Shown here: positions 18,151 to 25,885 of the stretch, in pieces
Numbering within the stretch: the stretch's first letter is position 1
How the letters are laid out: each line of letters opens with the position of its first letter
Assembly: GCA_012965975.1 (NCBI GenBank)
Contig: DTRM01000042.1
Location: 1 to 38,087, forward strand
DNA length: 38,087 bases
Direction: 5' to 3'
Source: Chromatiaceae bacterium
Lineage (GTDB): Bacteria > Pseudomonadota > Gammaproteobacteria > DTRM01
Translations under genes and position numbers: made by a program
Notes under the pieces: model-generated
What the model was told of the DNA's origin: nothing
What the model saw: the letters and a program-made list of their open reading frames with translations, nothing else
Database searches by the model: none

Positions 18151-19224
18151 TTAGAAACGAATGTGCGTAGAGCTGTTGAGGCTCTGACGAGCACCACGCC
18201 AGTTATCAATGTGATACTTGGTAAATGGCAACGCGGTCAGCTCGAAGAAACGCGGCCAACCGATACGGTCGATCCAGTCGTTCATACGCTCCCAATCCCG
18301 CGCATCTTCCTTGTAGCATTTCAGAATCGTCTTCACGATTGCAGTAGCTTCAGGCCAGCGAGGTGGATTATTCGGGATGCCAGCCGCAACCAGTTTCTGG
18401 AAACTAGGCTTGCTGCGGGCGTTGGAGTGATTACCACCCACCCAAATAGCTAGCTTCGAGTGAACCGGATCATTAATCGCCATTGGCGGACAAGGTGGGA
18501 AACAAGCGCCACAACAAATGCACTTTTTCTCATCAACTTCCAGTGAAGGCTTGCCGTTAACCATAGCGGGACGAATCGCCGCAACCGGGCAACGCGCCAC
18601 AACAGAAGGTCGCTCACAGACATTAGACACCAGATCGTGGTTGATCTTCGGTGGCTTGGTGTGCTGAACGTTAATCGCGATGTCGCCCTGACCACCACAG
18701 TTAATCTGACAACAAGAGGTCGTGATGTGCACGCGGTTAGGCATGTTGCACTCTTTGAACTCGTCAATCAGCTCGTCCATCATCGACTTCACAACACCGG
18801 ATGCATCCGTACCGGGGATGTCGCAATGCAACCAACCCTGAGTGTGAGACAGCATAGCCACGGAGTTCTTGGTACCACCAACGATGAAACCAGCTTCCTC
18901 GATCGCATCAATTAGCGGCTGCACCTTGGCTTCATCGGCAACCAAATACTCCACGTTAGAGCGAATGGTGAAATGGATGTAACCATCGGCAAACTCATCA
19001 CCAATGTCACACAACTTGGTTAGTGTGTAGTGATCCAGAATTCGCTGGGTGCCACAACGCACAGTCCAAAGCTCATCACCACTGTAGGCAACATGAAGCA
19101 GCACGCCTGGACGTGGATGCTCGTGGTATTTCCACTGACCGAAGTTACGCAAGCTGACAGGATGCATGTACTGCATGCCATCCGGACACCCGCTTTCGAT
19201 GGGGGCTCTATGTTCAATTGCCAT
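18151..19224 (-). CDS. dsrB: DsrB, dissimilatory sulfite reductase beta subunit
   Basis: DsrB (357 aa) pairs with DsrA in the alpha2beta2 siroamide sulfite reductase, working here in the oxidative direction. Siroheme/[4Fe-4S] ligand regions are visible as TTSCCQINCGGQGD and NVCERPSVVARCPVAAI, and an inserted ferredoxin domain carries KKCICCGACFPPCPPM. GGAGG lies 8 nt before the ATG. The 111-nt spacer from dsrA contains a hairpin. Confidence 0.97.
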   Translation of the reverse strand: MAIEHRAPIESGCPDGMQYMHPVSLRNFGQWKYHEHPRPGVLLHVAYSGDELWTVRCGTQRILDHYTLTKLCDIGDEFADGYIHFTIRSNVEYLVADEAKVQPLIDAIEEAGFIVGGTKNSVAMLSHTQGWLHCDIPGTDASGVVKSMMDELIDEFKECNMPNRVHITTSCCQINCGGQGDIAINVQHTKPPKINHDLVSNVCERPSVVARCPVAAIRPAMVNGKPSLEVDEKKCICCGACFPPCPPMAINDPVHSKLAIWVGGNHSNARSKPSFQKLVAAGIPNNPPRWPEATAIVKTILKCYKEDARDWERMNDWIDRIGWPRFFELTALPFTKYHIDNWRGARQSLNSSTHIRF

Positions 19225-19265
19225 TCGTTATTCCTCCAAGACTTTTAAGCCAAAGGTTTACTGCA

Positions 19266-19287
19266 CCTCGGCCTAAAACGGCCAAGG
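19266..19287 (-). other. Hairpin in the dsrA-dsrB spacer
   Basis: The minus strand reads CCTTGGCC, loop GTTTTA, GGCCGAGG: an 8-bp stem with one G-U pair and no T-run. It lies between stop and start of two subunits needed in equal amounts, so an RNA-processing or stabilising role is more plausible than termination. Confidence 0.45.
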
Positions 19288-19335
19288 CACAATGTTTTTC
19301 TAGTGTCGGTTATTGATTCCGGTTTAGCAGACTAA

Positions 19336-20589
19336 CTAGCTAGCCTGATTATCAAACCACTTTTCAGCTTCTTCATCCCAACCATCCATACGGACGTAGG
19401 AACACTGACGCGGACTGTTAACCATGTTGGGATCAACCTCGATACCAATTCCCTCAAGGAAATTAGCCAGACCGATACGCTCAATCATCTCACCGCAACG
19501 CTCGTGCTCCAAGCCATTCTCAGCCCAGAAATCGATGGTCTCTTCAGCGATTTCAACAATGCGCTCGTAGTCTTCTTCGGTTTCCATCTTCAGGAACGGA
19601 ATGATGACGGTACCCATCAGATCACCGATCTTCAGAGTACGCTTACCACCCATCAACAGGGTAACGCCGTGATCCGTACCCGGATGCAATGCCTTTGGCA
19701 TCACGTTCAGGCAATGCATGCAACGCACGCAGTTACGGTTATCAACGGCGATGGTGTCGTCGTCATTCAGAGACAAGGACTGTGTTGGACAGCGAGTAAT
19801 CACATTATCAATCACATACTGACGACCCTTTTTGGCAACGAAAGCTTTCACTTCTTCGTCGTCAACCTGCATGTCATCACGCCAAGTACCAATCACCGCA
19901 AAGTCAGAACGCTCAATCGCATTCTGACAATCGTTTGGACAACCTGAAACCTTGAACTTGAACTTGTATGGCAGTGCCGGACGATGGACATCGTCGGTGA
20001 AGTTGTTCACTAGCTTGAGGTGCATCTTGTGCTCGTTGGTGCAAGACATCTCGCAACGCGCCGCACCGATACACGACATCGCGGTACGTACACAAGGACC
20101 CGCGCCACCCAGATCAAAACCGTACTCGTTGATCTCATCGAAAAAGTGCTGAGTGCCTTCGGTCGTGGTACCGATAAACATGATGTTACCGGTCTGACCG
20201 TGAAAGGTAACCATGCCAGAGCCATGATCTTCCCAGCTCTTGCCGAGCTGACGCAACATCGCAGTGGTGTAGTGGTTACCAGCCGGTGGCTGTACACGGA
20301 TGGTGTGAAATTCTTTTGACTCAGGAAATGCCTTACCGACTTCAGAAAAACGGGGGATGATACCGCCGCCATAACCAAAGACACTGACCGTGCCGCCCTT
20401 CCAGTAGCCCTTGCGGGTTTCGTAGGAGTGTTCCAACTGACCCAGCATCGAGTTGATAGTCTCGTTGATGCGCTGACTGGGAAATTCATCACGCATACGT
20501 TTGAAACCCGTGATGAAACTCGGCCATGGACCTTCTTCAAGCACATCCAGCATCGGGGTTGGATGGATTTTATCTTTATCTACCGCCAT
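19336..20589 (-). CDS. dsrA: DsrA, dissimilatory sulfite reductase alpha subunit
   Basis: DsrA (417 aa) holds the catalytic siroheme-[4Fe-4S] centre. The ligand motifs are CIGAARC (C-x5-C) and SGCPNDCQNA (C-x3-C), and a ferredoxin insertion shows RNCVRCMHCLNVMPKALHPG. AGGAG lies 7-8 nt upstream of the ATG. It is the first gene of the operon, with a 481-nt non-coding region before it. Association with dsrEFH and dsrL shows it is the oxidative type rather than that of a sulfate reducer. Confidence 0.97.
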   Translation of the reverse strand: MAVDKDKIHPTPMLDVLEEGPWPSFITGFKRMRDEFPSQRINETINSMLGQLEHSYETRKGYWKGGTVSVFGYGGGIIPRFSEVGKAFPESKEFHTIRVQPPAGNHYTTAMLRQLGKSWEDHGSGMVTFHGQTGNIMFIGTTTEGTQHFFDEINEYGFDLGGAGPCVRTAMSCIGAARCEMSCTNEHKMHLKLVNNFTDDVHRPALPYKFKFKVSGCPNDCQNAIERSDFAVIGTWRDDMQVDDEEVKAFVAKKGRQYVIDNVITRCPTQSLSLNDDDTIAVDNRNCVRCMHCLNVMPKALHPGTDHGVTLLMGGKRTLKIGDLMGTVIIPFLKMETEEDYERIVEIAEETIDFWAENGLEHERCGEMIERIGLANFLEGIGIEVDPNMVNSPRQCSYVRMDGWDEEAEKWFDNQAS

Positions 20590-20646
20590 GTCTGACTCCT
20601 AAGATATATACAGATTTCTATTTCGAAATCGTTGAGTGTCGCACCC

Positions 20647-20664
20647 GATTAACCAAGGTTAATC
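20647..20664. promoter_or_regulatory. Interrupted palindrome upstream of dsrA (candidate operator)
   Basis: GATTAACC-AA-GGTTAATC has perfect 8-bp arms around a 2-bp centre, 58-75 nt upstream of the dsrA start. The size and symmetry fit a dimeric regulator site near a transcription start. No regulator gene is adjacent, and the function is inferred. Confidence 0.5.
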
Positions 20665-20821
20665 AAGATATTCAAAATTCGTGGCTCAACTAAACCCTGA
20701 CCCAAAAGTCGGCTTGGACTGATCCAATGTCGCACCCTCGTAATCTGGGCACATCGCTCCTAACGGCCGGACTTCTACCCACATGAGTAAATCTATCCAA
20801 CAGAGACCGTTTCGACCACTG

Positions 20822-20929
20822 CCCCATAGGGGTATAGCCATACCCTATATATCCCTAAAGAGATATACCGCTTGAATCCGGCCACCTCGTCCCCATGGTA
20901 CTCCCATACTCAGATATATAAGGTATACC
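20822..20929. promoter_or_regulatory. Cluster of short palindromes with TATACC half-sites
   Basis: In order: CCCCATAGGGG (20822), GGGTAT-AGCC-ATACCC (20830-20845), a half-site GATATACC (20862) and the perfect palindrome GGTATACC (20922-20929). The repeated ATACC/GGTAT core within about 110 bp suggests multiple binding sites for one protein. Confidence 0.42.
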
Positions 20930-21012
20930 AATGGCTGGAATGGACAAAAGCCAGGCATTAGACCTTCGGCTACTCCTCGCGTAACTACGCAATTACCGGA
21001 GTATCCAAGGCG

Positions 21013-21041
21013 TTTTCATTAATAACAGCTCATTTTATAAT
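21013..21041 (+). promoter_or_regulatory. Sigma-70-like promoter for the oxygenase-Cmx6-rhodanese operon
   Basis: A perfect -10 hexamer TATAAT (21036-21041) has TTTTCA as -35 at 17-bp spacing. A transcription start near 21048 would leave a short leader before the ATG at 21071. Confidence 0.5.
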
Positions 21042-21070
21042 ATTAGCGAATTCAATCCAAGTAACCACCA

Positions 21071-21976
21071 ATGCTCAGGCGAATGAACACGCAAAACGAG
21101 GCTATTTTCATCCCCGGAAATGATCCGGCCTATCAGCGCTGGCGCAAGCAAAAACTTGTCCAGTACGAAGCCTGCGTGGCGGATCCCATCGTGTCGATCG
21201 AAAATCCTACCACCCTTAGCCCCGTTGAATCACACGCCCTGCGCCAGCGATGCGAGAAAATGAATGTGGTGATTTACGCGATGGACCCGCAACTCGACAT
21301 GGGCGAAAGTGATGTTGTGGCCCTGGGCCAACAATTGGGGTTGGTGCGACTGGACAACAATCTGTATGCGCAGAACGACTCCATCAGCGCTCTTGAGGTA
21401 TCGGATGCTGGACGTCAATCTGACTATATCCCTTACACCAGTCGGCCACTTAGCTGGCATACCGATGGCTATTACAACGCGGAGAATGAGGTCATTCAAG
21501 GCTGGTCGCTGCATTGCGTACGCAATGCCAAGCAAGGCGGATGCAATCAACTGCTCGACCATGAAATCGCCTATATACAGCTGCGGGATGAAGATCCACG
21601 CTATATTCAAGCGCTGATGCAGGATGATGTGATGACCATTCCCGCCAACATTGAGAACGGCGAAACCATACGACCCGAACGCACAGGGCCGGTGTTTTCC
21701 CTCCATAAACAAAGCCAACACCTGCACATGCGTTACTCGGCTCGCGCGCGCAACATCATCTGGAAAGATGATGACGTTACCCGCGATGCAGTAGACCGCC
21801 TCAATCAGATACTGACTAGGGACTCACCCTTCCACCTGTCGCATTGCCTCGAACCCGGACAGGGTGTCATCAGCAACAACGTGCTTCATAATAGAAGTGA
21901 ATTCCACGATCCCGACGATGCACCGGGACGACTAATTTTTCGCGCTCGTTATTACGACCGCGTGCAAGCAAACTGA
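21071..21976 (+). CDS. TauD/TfdA-like Fe(II)/2-oxoglutarate-dependent oxygenase
   Basis: The protein (301 aa, soluble) has the double-stranded beta-helix iron site of the TauD/TfdA family: WHTDGYY with His130 and Asp132, distal His273 (NNVLHNRSEF), and an arginine for 2-oxoglutarate (GRLIFRARY, Arg287 or Arg291). The substrate is unknown; related enzymes hydroxylate sulfonates such as taurine, betaines or small carboxylates. It is the first gene of a plus-strand operon divergent from dsrA and is followed after 9 nt by the next ORF. An ATG at 21083 (MNTQNEAIF) is an alternative start; neither has a strong ribosome-binding site. Confidence 0.85.
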   Translation: MLRRMNTQNEAIFIPGNDPAYQRWRKQKLVQYEACVADPIVSIENPTTLSPVESHALRQRCEKMNVVIYAMDPQLDMGESDVVALGQQLGLVRLDNNLYAQNDSISALEVSDAGRQSDYIPYTSRPLSWHTDGYYNAENEVIQGWSLHCVRNAKQGGCNQLLDHEIAYIQLRDEDPRYIQALMQDDVMTIPANIENGETIRPERTGPVFSLHKQSQHLHMRYSARARNIIWKDDDVTRDAVDRLNQILTRDSPFHLSHCLEPGQGVISNNVLHNRSEFHDPDDAPGRLIFRARYYDRVQAN

Positions 21977-21985
21977 GAAACCAAC

Positions 21986-22177
21986 ATGCTTTGGCTTAGC
22001 GAAATATTGATCCAAAACCCAACCCTTGAATCCTTCGATCAATTGATTGAGAAGGTTCACGATGGCGCGAGACAAGGCGAACGTTTTTTTCGCATGGACA
22101 TAAAACCCCCTTACCGAGACACGCCAGAAGACTGGGAGTTGCAACTCGAGTCTGCGTTCAATGGAGTAATCAAATGA
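21986..22177 (+). CDS. Small uncharacterised protein (63 aa)
   Basis: I do not recognise this protein. It is an acidic-to-neutral soluble chain, probably mainly helical (ESFDQLIEKVHDGARQGERF), with no cysteines or signal peptide. Its reality is supported by tight packing: 9 nt after the oxygenase and an ATGA overlap with the following gene. A partner or chaperone role for one of its neighbours is possible but not shown. Confidence 0.7.
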   Translation: MLWLSEILIQNPTLESFDQLIEKVHDGARQGERFFRMDIKPPYRDTPEDWELQLESAFNGVIK

Positions 22178-22890
22178 ATCTGTGGACACCAAAAGATGGT
22201 GCGGAACAAGCGTCATCCTCTATCGCACACGCCCTCGAGACCGAAGATCGGGCATTACTGGTTTCACGCTTGGGCGCGCTTGAAGACAAACTGCGTGAAC
22301 TACCGGACGACCCGAATAACCCCGAGCACCAACACACGATGCTGGAGATTGCCCGCACCCAGACCGGACTGAAAGAGCACCAAATTGCCTGGGACATTGC
22401 TCGACCCTTGTTCAGCGCATTTGCTGCCAGAGCAGATTGGGAGTCAGCGGTTGATGTTTGCGACGTGCTATTTCAAACCGGACTCGATGACTCCATGGCC
22501 GCATTGGGCAACGGGATCTGGCTGGCAGTCACCTACCCGATCGATGCCGAATTATCGGTTGCCTTGCTGCAACATATTGTCGAAGAAACCGCGGACGATG
22601 CCGATGGCGCTGCGGTCGCTGCTGCCACGGCCTCCTATCTGGTTGATATTCGAACCGAAGGCGAAGACCATGAAAAACTCTCTTTCTTCACCAACCAAAT
22701 GTTCGGTCAGGTCGCACGTCGTCACAGCGAGGTTGATAGTCAGGAGAAATTTGATTTCTGGATCGAAAAAATGGAACTCAATGACCCACAGAAATTTCTG
22801 CCGCGCCTGCGCAATGTCGTCGATGTACTGGTGCAAGAGGACTGGTGGGTTGATCGCGATGCACTGCGTGATGAATTGCCGGTAACCTAG
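22174..22890 (+). CDS. Uncharacterised helical protein (238 aa) coupled to the Cmx6-like gene
   Basis: I do not recognise a named family. The sequence is strongly helical and acidic, with possible helix-turn-helix repeats of TPR/ARM style (HQIAWDIARPLFSAFAARAD, WESAVDVCDVLFQTG). It has no membrane segment or catalytic motif. Its start overlaps the 63-aa gene (ATGA) and its stop lies 2 nt before the Cas6/Cmx6-like gene, so the three are probably translated together. A scaffold role is a guess from the repeat-like character. Confidence 0.72.
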   Translation: MNLWTPKDGAEQASSSIAHALETEDRALLVSRLGALEDKLRELPDDPNNPEHQHTMLEIARTQTGLKEHQIAWDIARPLFSAFAARADWESAVDVCDVLFQTGLDDSMAALGNGIWLAVTYPIDAELSVALLQHIVEETADDADGAAVAAATASYLVDIRTEGEDHEKLSFFTNQMFGQVARRHSEVDSQEKFDFWIEKMELNDPQKFLPRLRNVVDVLVQEDWWVDRDALRDELPVT

Positions 22891-22892
22891 CT

Positions 22893-23582
22893 ATGCATTG
22901 GAGTGATAAAAAGGCTGATAAAACATATGAGGTGCCCGATGACATCATTGACTTGTCGTTTAGTATTCGCTGCAAACATCTTCCGTTGGAACATGCTTAC
23001 AGCTTTACTCAAGCCGTTATGCGCGCGTTACCGTGGATTGAAAACGAACCGGACTGCGGCATTCATCTGATCCACGGCGCGGGCTCATCCAATGGCTGGA
23101 TACGCCCTGAGAACCCCGACACCGAACTACTGCATCTGTCGCATCGCACGCGCATGGCGATTCGCATCCCCAAGGGGCGCATTGACGACGCCAATAAACT
23201 CACCGGGAAAATATTGGATATTGACGGACACGAACTCACCGTCGGCGACAGCAAAATCAAGTCGCTTTCCAAGCTGGATACGATCTTCACCCGCTATCTG
23301 GTCACCGATCCGGGACTTGATGAAGCGGCCTTTGTCGAAAAGGTGATAAAAAGCCTGGAGGCAATGGATATTCCCGTGTACAAAATCCTGTGCGGTCTGT
23401 CCCATAATCTAAAAACACCGAATGGCCCGGTACACACGCGCAGCGTAATGCTGGCTGAACTTACCGCACAACAGTCTGTGTTGTTGCAACAACGAGGTCT
23501 GGGACCTCTCCGAACCATGGGCTGCGGTCTGTTCATCGCGCACAAAGGTATTGCCGCAGTAAAAGAGGCCAGCGAAAAATGA
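22893..23582 (+). CDS. Cas6/Cmx6-like protein (RAMP fold) without a CRISPR locus
   Basis: The 229-aa protein resembles the family named Cas6/Cmx6 from type I-MYXAN CRISPR systems. It starts with VPDDIIDLSFSIRCKHLPLE followed by IHLIHGAGSSNGW, and ends with the glycine-rich loop GLGPLRTMGCGLFIAHKG, the signature of Cas6 RAMP proteins. Canonical Cas6 proteins cleave CRISPR repeat RNA; His residues in SHNLKTPNGPVHTRS are candidates for function. No repeats or other cas genes occur in the window, so a CRISPR role is doubtful. It is placed between a helical protein and a rhodanese; its stop overlaps the rhodanese start. The family assignment is from remembered sequence pattern. Confidence 0.78.
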   Translation: MHWSDKKADKTYEVPDDIIDLSFSIRCKHLPLEHAYSFTQAVMRALPWIENEPDCGIHLIHGAGSSNGWIRPENPDTELLHLSHRTRMAIRIPKGRIDDANKLTGKILDIDGHELTVGDSKIKSLSKLDTIFTRYLVTDPGLDEAAFVEKVIKSLEAMDIPVYKILCGLSHNLKTPNGPVHTRSVMLAELTAQQSVLLQQRGLGPLRTMGCGLFIAHKGIAAVKEASEK

Positions 23583-23986
23583 TTATGCGTTTATCCAACT
23601 GGTTGACAGTCGTCAGTTTGAGCCTGATGATCATCTTCCCCGTCCACGCGAGTGAGGATTCAGAAATTAACAGTGCCGAACTTGCTGAGATGATCGCCGC
23701 CGGCAACGCGCCGGCGATCGTCGACACCCGGAGCACGTTTGAATACGAGGCCGGTCATATACCCGGTGCCATTCATATCCCGTTTTGGACTACGCTGTGG
23801 AACAGCGACAAGATTGTCGCCTCCGGTCACGATCCCGTCGTGGTCTATTGCGCACACGGTCCGCGCGCCTATGCAGCAGGCATGATGCTGGGATTAAAAG
23901 GCTTTCCCAATGTGGTTTACCTGAACGGGCACATGAGCGGCTGGAGCAAGGCTAAGTTACCGGAGACCGTCGGCAGCGAACCGTAG
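23579..23986 (+). CDS. Periplasmic single-domain rhodanese (sulfurtransferase)
   Basis: A signal peptide (LTVVSLSLMIIFPVHA, cleavage likely after Ala24) precedes one rhodanese domain. The active-site loop is VVYCAHGPRA with Cys91, matching the C-x2-G-x-R persulfide loop. VDTRSTFEYEAGHIPGAIHIP and VVYLNGHMSGW are the usual rhodanese signatures. It probably handles sulfane sulfur in the periplasm, fitting the sox/dsr setting. Its start overlaps the Cmx6-like gene by 4 nt, and it is the last gene of the operon. Confidence 0.92.
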   Translation: MIMRLSNWLTVVSLSLMIIFPVHASEDSEINSAELAEMIAAGNAPAIVDTRSTFEYEAGHIPGAIHIPFWTTLWNSDKIVASGHDPVVVYCAHGPRAYAAGMMLGLKGFPNVVYLNGHMSGWSKAKLPETVGSEP

Positions 23987-24019
23987 CCGAATCGTCGTTT
24001 TCGCGAATGCCTACTGCGG

Positions 24020-24048
24020 CCCCCTAACCCACTCCCTAAGGGAGAGGC
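24020..24048 (+). repeat. REP-like repeat, copy 5
   Basis: CCCCTAACCCACTCCCTAAG followed by GGAGAGG is another member of the dispersed repeat. It lies just after the rhodanese operon, in the convergent gap with the PiuC-like gene. Two short hairpins follow (GCCAC-GTC-GTGGC and CAGTGC...GCACTG near 24135-24170). Confidence 0.55.
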
Positions 24049-24184
24049 GATCTATTTCGGATCGCAAAAGGGGCGCACCGCATTGACGAGGCTATTGTCA
24101 CAATCGAATTCGCCACGCTTGAAATCGAGTCAAGCCACGTCGTGGCAGTGCAGTTGGGAATAGCACTGTAACCAGACCGACCGG

Positions 24185-24862
24185 CTACATATCCGCCCAC
24201 ATCCGAAACACATTGCTGTACACCGCGCTTAAACGCCGCGCTTGCTCTTCATTGTGTTGCGATGCAAGCAACTCATCGCGCACCACACCCAACTCATACA
24301 ACACTTGCCGCTGGGCGGGATCTCGAATAAGACTCTGTAGCCAAGTGACCGCCACCAGACGCTCACCACGCGTGACGTCAGCAACGTGATGCAGACTCGA
24401 CGATGGATACACGATGGCATCACCTGCCGGCAGTTTGACCTGCTGCTGTCCAAACGCCGTGTCGATTACCAATTCACCCCCGTCGTAATCGCTTGCGGGC
24501 GATAAAAAAACAGTGATGGATATATCGCTGCGATATTGCTGACCCGACGGTCCCATAACGGCGTCATCAACGTGTGCGCCGTAGCCCATCCCGGGTTGAT
24601 AGCGCACATAATAGGGCGCGGCAATTTGTCGTGGCATAGTCGTTGCAGCGTAGTCGGGATGAGTCACCAGCGCGCCCATCACCAGATTGTTGACTTGGTC
24701 AATCGGTAGAGAAGCGGGATCGGCTTCTTGATTATTTTTGACGCGGCGAGCGAGTTCCCCCGCAGACAATTTACCGTCAACAAAGGTTGCGTGTGCAAGC
24801 AAATCTCTCGCGACGACCAGTTGCTCGGCATTCAACACGCCCTTGATTTGATGCAACATCAT
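24185..24862 (-). CDS. piuC: PKHD-type Fe(II)/2OG hydroxylase (PiuC/YbiX family)
   Basis: At 225 aa with MLHQIKGVLNAEQLVVARDL at the start, this matches the PiuC/YbiX family. The iron ligands are His97 and Asp99 (YGAHVDDAVM) and His158 or His159 (SSLHHVADV), with Arg169 (RGERLVAVTW) for 2-oxoglutarate. Family members are often linked to TonB-dependent iron uptake, but no receptor gene is adjacent here. The substrate is unknown. It is divergent from the gene at 24937. Confidence 0.92.
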   Translation of the reverse strand: MMLHQIKGVLNAEQLVVARDLLAHATFVDGKLSAGELARRVKNNQEADPASLPIDQVNNLVMGALVTHPDYAATTMPRQIAAPYYVRYQPGMGYGAHVDDAVMGPSGQQYRSDISITVFLSPASDYDGGELVIDTAFGQQQVKLPAGDAIVYPSSSLHHVADVTRGERLVAVTWLQSLIRDPAQRQVLYELGVVRDELLASQHNEEQARRLSAVYSNVFRMWADM

Positions 24863-24936
24863 TAATCCCTGTATTGATCTGATAGAATAAACGCTGGCTA
24901 AGGCATTAACGCCATGTATTTTTTCTGGTTAAACAC

Positions 24937-25503
24937 ATGATACTCAAACTCATCATAGACGACAAAACCATCCCGCTTGAAGTCCCGGAGATGTTGCTGA
25001 CCAAGGCGCAAGGCTTTTTCGAGAAAATGGATCGCGATATGGATAAAGGCTGGCAAATCAGCCGGCAATGGGTCGACAACCCGGGCCCCGCAGATCGCTG
25101 CCGGATTGCGGCCGACAAACTGCATGGTGCGATGCACGCAGAGGACGAGAAACTTGGCATTCTGATGGCCGCCTACATCCTGAAGCATGCACCGGGAATT
25201 GACTCGGTCGATATCGACATGGAGGGGGAGATTCAAAACACCATCCTGATCATGAGTCCGGACTTTCCACCTCCGCAAGAGACTTTATTTGAGGGTGGTA
25301 TGTCGTCCGACGATGCCACCTCACAAGCCCACGAAGAATTCAGCAAGCTATACAAGGCTGGACGCAAGTTCCGCTATTCGACCAAAGACCTCGCAACCGA
25401 GCAATGGACCGAAGTTGCGGTAGCTGGCGATGAAGCTGAAGCTGAAACCATTCGTCAGAAAGCCATCGAAAATCGCATCAGAGCGTTATCGACAGGAAGA
25501 TAG
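24937..25503 (+). CDS. Uncharacterised soluble protein (188 aa)
   Basis: I do not recognise this protein. It starts MILKLIIDDKTIPLEVPEML, a beta-rich stretch, followed by helices with DKGWQISRQWVDNPGPADRC and an acidic, Gln/Glu-rich second half with little obvious fold (FEGGMSSDDATSQAHEEF). No signal peptide or metal motif is present. It is convergent with the receiver-like gene at 25511, 7 nt apart. No ribosome-binding site is evident; an 8-codon ORF ending in ATGA at the start codon is probably chance. Confidence 0.75.
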   Translation: MILKLIIDDKTIPLEVPEMLLTKAQGFFEKMDRDMDKGWQISRQWVDNPGPADRCRIAADKLHGAMHAEDEKLGILMAAYILKHAPGIDSVDIDMEGEIQNTILIMSPDFPPPQETLFEGGMSSDDATSQAHEEFSKLYKAGRKFRYSTKDLATEQWTEVAVAGDEAEAETIRQKAIENRIRALSTGR

Positions 25504-25510
25504 TCTGCCG

Positions 25511-25885
25511 CTACGAAGCCCCGACCAACTTTTCAAGCAACTTCTGATCAACCGGAAACGGCAACGCTTCGATAAATGGGAAGCGTTTTCGCAACACTTC
25601 AAATGGCGACAAATTTTCCTTTTCATAAAACACGATCAATCGAACAGCGGGATATCGTTCCAGTACCGCAAGCAACGTCTCAAGATTACTAAACCGATCG
25701 CGAAAATCGGGTTGAAAGTTAAACTCGGCAACCACTATATCTGGGACCGACTTTTTCATCGATGCCAGGGCCTTGCGCATGGAGGTCACTAACGTACAGC
25801 CATATCCGCAGCGCTTGTACAACGCAGAAAAATCCGGGTAGCCGCCCAGTTCGACGATCGCGAGCACCTGATTGTCATCGCTCAA
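25511..25885 (-). CDS. Receiver-like protein lacking phosphorylation residues
   Basis: This 124-aa protein has the length and strand/helix rhythm of a CheY-type receiver domain (VLAIVELGGYPDFSALYKRC; KKSVPDIVVAEFNFQPDF; VRLIVFYEKENLSPF; ALPFPVDQKLLEKLV). The phospho-acceptor Asp position holds Glu (VVAEF), the acidic pair near the N-terminus is missing, and the conserved Lys-Pro after beta-5 reads Phe-Pro. It would be a phosphorylation-independent receiver, if the fold assignment is right. Its start overlaps the GNAT gene upstream by 4 nt. The function is unknown. Confidence 0.7.
   Translation of the reverse strand: MSDDNQVLAIVELGGYPDFSALYKRCGYGCTLVTSMRKALASMKKSVPDIVVAEFNFQPDFRDRFSNLETLLAVLERYPAVRLIVFYEKENLSPFEVLRKRFPFIEALPFPVDQKLLEKLVGAS

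Larger units (their letters stand above)
20590..21070. promoter_or_regulatory. Divergent dsrA / oxygenase-operon control region
   Basis: This is the longest non-coding stretch of the window (481 bp). It contains an 18-bp interrupted palindrome close to dsrA, a cluster of TATACC/GGTATA-type inverted repeats in the middle, and a sigma-70-like promoter facing the right-hand operon. I see no ORF or RNA gene in it. It is the natural site of sulfur-dependent control of dsr. Confidence 0.6.

Noticed and set aside
20010-20546. 178-aa minus-strand ORF in another frame of dsrA
   Set aside because: Its Ser/Arg/Val-rich sequence is typical of a frame-shifted shadow, and it is fully contained in dsrA.
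24914-24940. Eight-codon upstream ORF (MYFFWLNT) overlapping the start at 24937 as ATGA
   Set aside because: It has no ribosome-binding site and its composition gives no hint of attenuation; a chance ORF is more likely.
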